From Lachnospiraceae bacterium UBA6452 (GTDB taxonomy: Bacteria; Bacillota; Clostridia; Lachnospirales; Lachnospiraceae), in NCBI GenBank assembly GCA_002441865.1, contig DJNY01000087.1, positions 1 to 6,191 of the forward strand: DNA of 6,191 nt, read 5' to 3'. Made by a program: the position numbers and the translations under genes. Positions 1 to 5,334 of this stretch are shown piece by piece. Positions within the stretch are counted from its first letter, which is position 1. The number at the start of each line of letters is the position of its first letter. The notes under the pieces were generated by a model. It saw nothing but the letters and a program-made list of their open reading frames with translations, did not search any database and was not told where the DNA came from.

Positions 1-480
1 GAAAGTGGAAAAGAAATCACATACCGCATTATCGGAGAAGGACTACTGATCGGAGAAGCCGCCTTTCTGAGCCACTTACAACAGGCAACCATATCGGCTG
101 TTACGGATACTGCGCTGATCACCTGTCCCATTCAGTCACTCTATCCGTACATTTCCAAGCACAGCGAACTGAACCGGGTCATTTTTGAACTGTTGACTGA
201 GAATTACACGGCACTATGCAATCAGATCAAACGGCTTACGATCAATGACAGTGCCAAAAGAGTTGCCAGCTATCTGCTCGACCTGACAAAGCAGGATCAG
301 AAAGATCTGGGCATCATTGACCACACACTTCCTTATACGCAGGAGGAACTTGCCGTCTGTCTGAATCTGCACCGCACCACAGTTGCAAGAGTACTTTCCG
401 ATTTTTCCAAAAGAGGGCTTGTCCGCCTGCAATACAGGAAAATACAGGTCCTTGACAGGGAAGGGCTGCGTGCCATATAA
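1..480 (+). CDS. Crp/Fnr-family transcriptional regulator, 5' end missing
   Basis: The frame is open from base 1 to the TAA at 478-480, giving 159 residues; the start lies outside the window. Family members are usually about 220-230 residues, so roughly the first 60-70 are missing. Codons 1-45 are the end of the cyclic-nucleotide-type beta-barrel, with a GEAAFLSH phosphate-cassette-like stretch. A long dimerisation helix follows (about 50-100). The C-terminal winged helix has the TQEELAVCLNLHRTTVARVL helix-turn-helix (about 113-132), then a KRGLV wing and the KIQVLDREGL ending typical of the family. The arginine that binds cAMP phosphate in E. coli CRP (RSA motif) is replaced here by QQAT, so a cAMP ligand is unlikely. 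No Fnr-type cysteine cluster is visible, but the N-terminus is not seen. A TTG at 193 is internal and not a credible start. The effector and targets cannot be told from this fragment. Confidence 0.93.
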   Translation, partial: ESGKEITYRIIGEGLLIGEAAFLSHLQQATISAVTDTALITCPIQSLYPYISKHSELNRVIFELLTENYTALCNQIKRLTINDSAKRVASYLLDLTKQDQKDLGIIDHTLPYTQEELAVCLNLHRTTVARVLSDFSKRGLVRLQYRKIQVLDREGLRAI

Positions 481-499
481 CTGATGATCCGATTCCATT

Positions 500-1066
500 C
501 TACCGTTTTTCCCATTCATCCATATACGCAGCCGTTTTCTGCATGATATCCCGCATGATCAGAAGATCCTGCTCCACATCTCCCGTTTCCATCGAGTGAT
601 CTGCGTGCTCCGTCAGGTACAGCGGCAGATTTCTCTGCCTGCACGCTGCCTTGATCTTCTCCGTCTCTGCCCATGGATCTGCCGTTCCATGAAATACAAT
701 TCCGGTCTGTCCGATCGCGTCAAATGACTCCACTACCGGCGTATAATAAATCTGCCCGGGGGTGATCGCATACTTTTTTGCATAAGTTGCTGCCACAGCG
801 GTTCCGACACTTTTGGAAATAAAAAGCACTTCGTCATAAGCTGCAAAATTGATTCCCGCAAGCTGCTCCGCCGCATAGGTAAACGCCAGTTCAAAAGCCT
901 TGCGCATCTTCTCTGTATTCCCTTTCACGCCTGAGGGCAATGTTCCGTATTTCACCTCTACGATTTCATATTCCCGCTTTCTTGCCAGCTTTTTACTGTA
1001 ATATAACAATGGTTTGTCTGTATGATAACCGATCCCCGGAAACAGCACAGCAATCTTCTTTTTCAT
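500..1066 (-). CDS. Small alpha/beta-hydrolase-like protein
   Basis: This is a complete 188-residue cytosolic protein with no signal peptide. The ATG at 1066 is preceded by GGGAGG (1081-1076) at 9 bases, so the start is secure. An N-terminal strand IAVLFPGIGYHTDKPLLYYS (5-24) leads into an alpha/beta fold. The likely nucleophile elbow is ISKSVGTA with Ser86 on a strand end; it departs from canonical G-x-S-x-G because the first glycine is serine. Asp130 in FHGTADPWA and His157 in EHADHSME sit where the acid and base of a Ser-Asp-His triad are expected. The length is below the roughly 250-300 of typical family members, so the lid or cap is minimal. The substrate is unknown; esterase-like activity is inferred from the triad only. 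It lies 44 bases downstream of the DUF554 gene on the same strand, probably in one transcript. It ends in TAG 19 bases from the converging regulator gene. Confidence 0.85.
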   Translation of the reverse strand: MKKKIAVLFPGIGYHTDKPLLYYSKKLARKREYEIVEVKYGTLPSGVKGNTEKMRKAFELAFTYAAEQLAGINFAAYDEVLFISKSVGTAVAATYAKKYAITPGQIYYTPVVESFDAIGQTGIVFHGTADPWAETEKIKAACRQRNLPLYLTEHADHSMETGDVEQDLLIMRDIMQKTAAYMDEWEKR

Positions 1067-1110
1067 ATCTGAGTTCCTCCCTTCGTCACTTTTTCGTGCA
1101 TATCGCGATT

Positions 1111-1836
1111 TTAAAAATGCCAGGGCAGGTATGCTGCCCCGATCGCCAGCAGCACCGCCGGAAGCATATTTGCAACTTTTACCTTTTTGCCCCAGACCAG
1201 ATTGATACCGATACAGAAGATCAGCACTGACCCGATGAGTGATAAATAAGTCAGCGCCGTCTTTGTCATAACAGGCGAAACCAGCTTTGCAAGCAATGTA
1301 ATACAGCCCTCAAAAACAAAGACGGGGATTGCAGAAAAAGCTGCTCCCTTTCCCATGGAAGATGTCATAACAGCAACAATAATAAAATCCAGAACCGATT
1401 TGACCGCAAGCGTGGAATAATCACCAAGAAGTCCATCCTGGATCGCACCGACGATCGCCATAGCACCGATCGATACGGTAAGAGATGCTGTAACAAATGC
1501 ATTGACAAAACCGGCATCACCGCTGTTTCCGGTTTTTCTCTTCAGCCATTCTCCGAACTGTTCAAACCCGTTTTCGATACCGATCAGTTCTCCGATCATC
1601 GTGCCAAGCGCCAGGCAGAGCACAACCAGCATGGATTTCCCACTGCTGATCGTAGAGCCGTCTATTTGCAGCATACCTTCCATCGCACCGGCGATCGCGA
1701 TAAAAAGGACACTGACACCACAGGCCTTATTTACTGATTCCTGCTGCTCCTGCCTGAATAATTTTCCCGTAAAATGCCCCGTGATGCCTCCTGCCACTAT
1801 ACTGACACTGTTGATTACTGTTCCCAATCCTATCAT
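1111..1836 (-). CDS. DUF554 family integral membrane protein (YdfK/YqgA-like)
   Basis: This is a 241-residue, very hydrophobic, glycine-rich protein with about 7-8 predicted membrane segments (roughly residues 2-22, 40-56, 67-87, 112-133, 143-160, 164-184, 195-215, 222-239). The N-terminus MIGLGTVINSVSIVAGGITG and the central GAMAIVGAIQDGLLGD followed by KSVLD are characteristic of DUF554, the family of B. subtilis YdfK and E. coli YqgA. The function is unassigned; a transport-like role is only a guess. I chose the ATG at 1836 because AAGGGA (1848-1843) lies 6 bases upstream and it gives the usual family N-terminus. An upstream ATG at 1851 and a TTG at 1863 are in frame but have poor ribosome sites. 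The downstream hydrolase gene follows after 44 bases, suggesting co-transcription. A plausible promoter lies at 1892-1920. Confidence 0.9.
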   Translation of the reverse strand: MIGLGTVINSVSIVAGGITGHFTGKLFRQEQQESVNKACGVSVLFIAIAGAMEGMLQIDGSTISSGKSMLVVLCLALGTMIGELIGIENGFEQFGEWLKRKTGNSGDAGFVNAFVTASLTVSIGAMAIVGAIQDGLLGDYSTLAVKSVLDFIIVAVMTSSMGKGAAFSAIPVFVFEGCITLLAKLVSPVMTKTALTYLSLIGSVLIFCIGINLVWGKKVKVANMLPAVLLAIGAAYLPWHF

Positions 1837-1842
1837 TTTGAT

Positions 1843-1848
1843 TCCCTT
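1843..1848 (-). promoter_or_regulatory. Ribosome binding site deciding the DUF554 start
   Basis: On the minus strand AAGGGA lies 6 bases before the ATG at 1836. The alternative in-frame ATG at 1851 has no purine-rich site at proper distance, and the TTG at 1863 has only a weak GAAG. This supports the shorter 241-residue product. Confidence 0.6.
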
Positions 1849-1891
1849 CATATGTAGATTCAAGTTATACTTCTTCTGATTTCACACACGT

Positions 1892-1920
1892 ATTGTAACA
1901 TTCTCCGGCTCATTTTTCAC
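1892..1920 (-). promoter_or_regulatory. Probable sigma-A promoter for DUF554-hydrolase unit
   Basis: On the minus strand, GTGAAA (1920-1915, four of six matches to TTGACA) is followed after 17 bases by TACAAT (1897-1892, five of six matches to TATAAT). TG one base before the -10 makes it an extended -10 element (TGTTACAAT). The predicted start near 1885 gives a leader of about 50 bases before the ATG at 1836. The rest of the 176-base gap (1864-2039) shows no gene and no convincing terminator for the upstream UvrA-like gene. Confidence 0.55.
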
Positions 1921-2039
1921 GGACTTCCTGCAAATTTCGCGTATTTTACCATATAAAATTATTTACTGTTTCTCTGTTTCCGGGCGATTACCAGATTTTC
2001 ATAATATGCTGCGCCAGCAGGAAGCACATACTCTCTTTC

Positions 2040-4517
2040 TTACAAATACCTTCCGGTAATGCTGTTTTCATTATGCTTTATCTCCTGCGGTGTTCCGCTT
2101 GCCACAATACGGCCGCCGGCCTCTCCGCCGCCCGGTCCCATATCGATCACATAATCTGCGTTCCGGATTACATCGAGATCATGTTCAATAACGATGACAG
2201 TCGCGCCATGGTCTAAAAGTGCCTGAAAAACACCGAGCAGCACCTGCACATCCAGCGGATGCAGCCCAATGGACGGCTCATCAAATACGAAAACGGAATC
2301 CTCCTGCGTTTTACCGATCTCGCTTGCCAGCTTCAGGCGCTGTGCTTCTCCACCGGACAGACTGGGCGTTTCCTCGCCGAGTGTCAGATAGCCAAGGCCA
2401 AGCTGTTTTAAAATACGCAGCTTCTGACTGACATTTTTCATGTCCTTGCAAAATGTAAGAGCAGAATTGACGTCCATATCCATGAGTTCCGGTAAGGAAA
2501 CACTTACGCCAGACTGATTTGTGAGCTTTACATCATAAGCTGCTTTTGCATAACGCGAGCCACGGCAATCCGGGCATGGGATATTCACATCCGGCAAAAA
2601 CTGGACATCCAGGCTGACAACACCGGTTCCATCACAGCCCGGGCAGCGCAGAGAACCTGTATTATAGGAAAAGTCACTTGCCTTGTAGCCTTTCTCCCTG
2701 GCACCTTCAGATTTTGCGTAAAGTTTTCGCAGTTCATCGTGAGCACCCGCATAGGTAGCAACTGTAGAACGGACATTAATACCGATCGGTGTTGCATCGA
2801 TCAGCTTGATATGCCGGATTCCTTCAGCAGTGATCGCGCGGATATGACCGGGCTGCGCCTGTCCACTGATATTGGCATCCAATGCCGGAACAAGACTTTC
2901 GAGTACCATCGTTGTCTTACCGGAACCGGATACCCCGGTCACAACAGTAAGCCTGCCTTTTGGAATATCCACCTCTAACGGCTTTACTGTATGGATCTGT
3001 GTTGTAGACAAATGAATGGACCCCTTTGCAAACAATTCTTCCTTTGCAGCGCAGCATCTCAGCTTTGTTTCTGCCCTTCCGGAAAAAAATACCCCGATCT
3101 GTGAAACTGGGTTTTCTTCTATCGCAGGGATCGTCCCCTGCGCGATCACATAACCGCCCTTTGTACCGGCCTGTGGTCCCATTTCCACGATCCAGTCAGC
3201 TTCCTTGAGGATCTGTGTGTCATGATCGACCAGAATCACAGAGTTACCGTCTGCTACCAGATCATGCATCACACCCGTCAGTCCCACAATGTTAGACGGA
3301 TGCAACCCAATGGAAGGTTCATCCAGCACATAAAGCACACCTGTCGTCCGGTTGCGGACAGCACGGGCAAGCTGCATCCGCTGGCGTTCCCCGGTAGAAA
3401 GTGTAGCTGCGGAGCGGTCCAGCGTCAGATAGCCCAGTCCCAGATCCAGCAGCCGCTTTGCCGTGTTTTCAAACGCATCACAAATACTTTCCGCCATAGG
3501 ACGCATTTCCTCCGGCAGACTTTCCGGAACATGCGCCACCCACGCTGTCAGCTCAGAAAGTGTCATGGTACATGCTTCATCCAGGGAGATCCCCTGCAGC
3601 TTTGGTGCTCGCGCCGCATCGGAAAGACGGGTTCCGTGACACGCCGGGCAGATATCTTCTTTCAGAAACTTCTCTACACGTTTCATGCCTTTTTCGTCCT
3701 TGACCTTAGCAAGCGCATTTTCCACGGTATAAACTGCATTGTAGTAGGTAAAATCGAGTTCTCCCGCCTGATTGGATTTTTTTGCCTTGTAAAAAATATG
3801 CTTCTTTTCTGCCGGGCCATGATAGACGATCTCTTTCTCCTCCGCTGTCAGTTCACGAAACGGTACATTTGTACGCACACCCATTTCGCGGCAGACATCT
3901 GTCATGAGTGACCACATCAGGCTGTTCCATGGCGCAACCGCTCCCTCATCAATGCTGAGCGAATCATCCGGTACAAGGCTCTCTATATTGACAGTCCTGA
4001 TGCTGCCTGTTCCGCCACACTTCTGGCAGGCGCCCTGCGAATTAAATGCCAGTTCTTCCGCAGATGGTGCATAAAAATGTGCGCCGCAATCCGGGCAGAC
4101 AAGCTCTTTTCCTGCTGCAACTGCCAGCGTCGGTTCCAGATAATGCCCATTCGGGCAGCGATGGCTGGCAAGCCGGGAATACATGAGACGTAAGCTGTTC
4201 AATAATTCCGTTCCCGTTCCAAACGTGCTGCGGATTCCCGGAACGCCCGGACGCTGATGAAGTGCCAGTGCAGCAGGCACATACAGCACTTCGTCCACAC
4301 TTGCTTTCGACGCCTGTGTCATTCTGCGGCGGGTATAGGTAGAAAGTGCTTCCAGATAGCGGCGGGAACCCTCTGCATACAGCACACCCAGTGCCAGTGA
4401 GGATTTACCTGATCCGGATACGCCCGCGATCCCCACGATCTTTCCAAGCGGAATATCTACATCAATATTTTTCAGGTTGTGGACTTTTGCGCCACGGACA
4501 AGCATTTTATCTATCAT
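2040..4517 (-). CDS. UvrA-like ABC ATPase lacking the UvrB-binding domain (short UvrA paralogue)
   Basis: This is a tandem ABC ATPase of the UvrA family, a DNA-damage-recognition fold. It is 825 residues from the ATG at 4517 (numbers below count from an in-frame ATG at 4532, 830 residues). Half 1: Walker A GVSGSGKS (37-44), zinc cysteines C146/C149/C169/C172, CPACHGTRL (295-303), signature LSTGERQR (378-385), Walker B VLYVLDEPS (399-407), H-loop His437. Half 2: Walker A GVSGSGKT (533-540), zinc cysteines C630/C633/C653/C656, signature LSGGEAQR (725-732), Walker B ending D751 E752, His784. Canonical UvrA is about 940 residues. The shortfall maps to one place: only about 15 residues separate CPNGHYLEP from CPDCG, where E. 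coli UvrA has its roughly 110-residue UvrB-binding domain. It is therefore the UvrA2/DrrC-like class, linked in other bacteria to tolerance of DNA-binding drugs, and is unlikely to recruit UvrB in the standard way. It is preceded by a leader with promoter and terminator and ends in TAA. Confidence 0.93.
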   Translation of the reverse strand: MIDKMLVRGAKVHNLKNIDVDIPLGKIVGIAGVSGSGKSSLALGVLYAEGSRRYLEALSTYTRRRMTQASKASVDEVLYVPAALALHQRPGVPGIRSTFGTGTELLNSLRLMYSRLASHRCPNGHYLEPTLAVAAGKELVCPDCGAHFYAPSAEELAFNSQGACQKCGGTGSIRTVNIESLVPDDSLSIDEGAVAPWNSLMWSLMTDVCREMGVRTNVPFRELTAEEKEIVYHGPAEKKHIFYKAKKSNQAGELDFTYYNAVYTVENALAKVKDEKGMKRVEKFLKEDICPACHGTRLSDAARAPKLQGISLDEACTMTLSELTAWVAHVPESLPEEMRPMAESICDAFENTAKRLLDLGLGYLTLDRSAATLSTGERQRMQLARAVRNRTTGVLYVLDEPSIGLHPSNIVGLTGVMHDLVADGNSVILVDHDTQILKEADWIVEMGPQAGTKGGYVIAQGTIPAIEENPVSQIGVFFSGRAETKLRCCAAKEELFAKGSIHLSTTQIHTVKPLEVDIPKGRLTVVTGVSGSGKTTMVLESLVPALDANISGQAQPGHIRAITAEGIRHIKLIDATPIGINVRSTVATYAGAHDELRKLYAKSEGAREKGYKASDFSYNTGSLRCPGCDGTGVVSLDVQFLPDVNIPCPDCRGSRYAKAAYDVKLTNQSGVSVSLPELMDMDVNSALTFCKDMKNVSQKLRILKQLGLGYLTLGEETPSLSGGEAQRLKLASEIGKTQEDSVFVFDEPSIGLHPLDVQVLLGVFQALLDHGATVIVIEHDLDVIRNADYVIDMGPGGGEAGGRIVASGTPQEIKHNENSITGRYL

Positions 4518-4522
4518 CGTTT

Positions 4523-4526
4523 CTCC
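4523..4526 (-). promoter_or_regulatory. Ribosome binding site deciding the UvrA-like start
   Basis: GGAG lies 5 bases before the ATG at 4517. The other in-frame ATG at 4532 has only TGGAA directly abutting it, too close to act as a Shine-Dalgarno. Starting at 4517 (MIDKMLVRGAKVHNLKNI) also matches the usual UvrA N-terminus. Confidence 0.6.
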
Positions 4527-4541
4527 ATCCATTTCCAGTTT

Positions 4542-4670
4542 TTACAGTGCCTTTGTATATTTTCTGATCTCGATGGCAGCAGGATTTCTTCTTTTTGCAT
4601 GCCATAAAAAACGGATAAGAAACAGACATCTCAGTCTGTCTCTTATCCGGCTATCGTTTCTCTGAACCAC
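4542..4670 (-). CDS. Possible 42-codon arginine-rich leader peptide upstream of the UvrA-like gene
   Basis: A GTG at 4670 opens a frame of 42 codons ending in TAA (4544-4542), 24 bases before the UvrA-like ATG at 4517. GGAGGG (4679-4674) precedes it, with short spacing of 3-4 bases. The product would begin MVQRNDSRIRDRLR and holds nine arginines and three lysines in 42 residues, with seven of the arginines encoded by AGA. The frame runs straight through the terminator hairpin at 4612-4649, so a ribosome translating it would interfere with stem formation. It starts shortly after the predicted transcript start near 4687. Against it: the spacing is short, GTG is a weaker start, and a 42-codon open frame arises by chance fairly often. 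It matches no family I know. If real it is more likely a regulatory leader than a functional protein. Confidence 0.3.
   Translation of the reverse strand: MVQRNDSRIRDRLRCLFLIRFLWHAKRRNPAAIEIRKYTKAL
4606..4649 (-). terminator. Strong intrinsic terminator between kinase-like and UvrA-like genes
   Basis: On the minus strand a 16-base arm (4649-4634) and its partner (4627-4612) form a 16-pair stem with one G-U pair and a six-base loop (TGAGAT), followed at once by six T (4611-4606). Read on the plus strand the wobble becomes an A-C mismatch and no T run follows, so the element works for minus-strand transcripts. It would end the MATE-kinase transcript, whose last stop is at 4734. Because a promoter lies between that stop and the hairpin, it could also act as an attenuator in the leader of the UvrA-like gene. 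Confidence 0.88.
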
Positions 4671-4683
4671 TCGCCCTCCGAGT
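4669..4683 (-). promoter_or_regulatory. Small leader hairpin displaying a Shine-Dalgarno in its loop
   Basis: On the minus strand ACTCG (4683-4679) and CGAGT (4673-4669) pair across a GAGGG loop. The loop carries most of the SD for the possible leader frame, and the second arm overlaps its GTG start (4670-4668). The stem is only five pairs, so this may be chance; its position right at the predicted 5' end of the leader RNA is what makes it worth noting. Confidence 0.3.
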
Positions 4684-4693
4684 CAGCAATCGC

Positions 4694-4722
4694 ATTGTAG
4701 CATACTCTTTTTGGAAGTGCAA
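4694..4722 (-). promoter_or_regulatory. Extended -10 promoter upstream of the terminator and the UvrA-like gene
   Basis: On the minus strand TTGCAC (4722-4717) and TACAAT (4699-4694) are separated by exactly 17 bases. TG at 4702-4701 gives an extended -10 (TGCTACAAT). The predicted start is near 4687, about 170 bases before the UvrA-like ATG at 4517, and transcription from it must pass the terminator at 4606-4649 to reach the gene. It begins 11 bases after the stop codon of the kinase-like gene. This is the best promoter match in the intergenic region; the only other candidate, downstream of the terminator, has no -35. Confidence 0.6.
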
Positions 4723-4733
4723 GCGCCAAAGTT

Positions 4734-5321
4734 CTATTTTACACAGTCCATGATCAGCTTCCGACATTTGTCGTATCCAAGCTGTGAACTGTTTAATGAC
4801 AGCGTATAATTGCCTGCCCTGCCCCATTTCTGATCGGTATAAAAATTGTAATTTGTCATACGGCGTTTATCAATATCTGCCATCATTTTTACTGCCTCAG
4901 CTTCTGTAACGCTGTATAACCTGCAGATTCGTTCTGTTTTTTCATGCAGATCTCCATGGATAAAGACATTGAGAACATCCGCTCTGCCATGCAGGATAAA
5001 ATCCGCATTCCGCCCTATGATCACGCAGCTTTCCTTTTCCGCAATTTCCAGAATGACTTTTCTCTGTGCCTCATATACCAGATCCTCCACTGACTTCCCC
5101 GTACTGTCACGTCCTGCAAATGCATAGGCAAACAATCCTTTCTTTGGGGATAATTCTGCATGTTCCCGGATATACTCCGGCGAAAAGCCTGACTGCTCGG
5201 CGATCTGTCCGATGATGTCTTTGTCATAATATTTCATTCCGAGTTTCTTTGCCACTTCTTCGCCGATAAAGCGTCCGCCGCTTCCAAACTCTCTGCTGAT
5301 CGTAATAATTTTCGCTGCCAT
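4734..5321 (-). CDS. Cytidylate kinase-like P-loop protein (AAA_26 type)
   Basis: This is a 195-residue cytosolic protein of the cytidylate-kinase-like family, complete from ATG (5321) to TAG (4736-4734). The N-terminal strand ITISREFGSGGRFIG (6-20) is the family's nucleotide loop; where classic kinases have GKS/T, it has GGR with Arg17. Further family marks are YYDKDII (31-37), CVIIGRNADFIL (99-110, a strand and Arg after it), and the C-terminal DIDKRRMTNYNFYTDQKWG (149-167) followed by NYTLSLNSSQLG, which corresponds to the lid and nucleoside side. True CMP kinase (Cmk) is longer, about 220-230 residues, and has an ordinary Walker A, so this is a paralogue, not the housekeeping Cmk. A nucleotide or nucleoside kinase role is inferred from the fold; the substrate is unknown. 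It is placed 12 bases after the MATE stop with a strong overlapping SD, so the two are co-expressed. Confidence 0.9.
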   Translation of the reverse strand: MAAKIITISREFGSGGRFIGEEVAKKLGMKYYDKDIIGQIAEQSGFSPEYIREHAELSPKKGLFAYAFAGRDSTGKSVEDLVYEAQRKVILEIAEKESCVIIGRNADFILHGRADVLNVFIHGDLHEKTERICRLYSVTEAEAVKMMADIDKRRMTNYNFYTDQKWGRAGNYTLSLNSSQLGYDKCRKLIMDCVK

Positions 5322-5328
5322 CTTAATT

Positions 5329-5334
5329 CCTCCC
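5329..5334 (-). promoter_or_regulatory. Ribosome binding site overlapping the MATE stop codon
   Basis: On the minus strand the MATE gene ends TAG (5336-5334) and the last G is the first base of GGGAGG (5334-5329), which lies 7 bases before the kinase-like ATG at 5321. A ribosome ending on the transporter would sit on the start of the next gene, so translation is probably coupled. Confidence 0.8.

Noticed and set aside
1067..1110. Promoter or terminator between the DUF554 and hydrolase genes
   Set aside because: Only the hydrolase SD and a tiny CAC/GTG hairpin and an ATCGCGAT palindrome are present; no T run or promoter boxes.
1946..1966. A second extended -10-like element (TGGTAAAAT, minus strand) upstream of the DUF554 gene
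   Set aside because: No acceptable -35 at proper spacing; it lies in a general AT-rich stretch that also forms a weak ATTTTA/TAAAAT hairpin.
2007..2019. Hairpin TGCTG-GCG-CAGCA after the UvrA-like gene as its terminator
   Set aside because: Only five pairs and followed by TATTATGAAAA rather than a T run on the minus strand.
3222..3911. A 229-codon plus-strand open frame opposite the UvrA-like gene
   Set aside because: It is antisense to well-conserved UvrA motifs, and its composition (rich in His, Arg, Cys) is typical of a shadow frame.
4554..4559. TATACA on the minus strand as a -10 box for the UvrA-like gene downstream of the terminator
   Set aside because: No -35-like hexamer at 16-18 bases upstream (the bases there read CTGCTG) and no TG extension; the promoter at 4694-4722 is much better.
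4650..4690. A tRNA-like stretch (GAGTGGT on the minus strand, as in serine tRNAs)
   Set aside because: No acceptor stem, anticodon arm or T-loop could be assembled around it.
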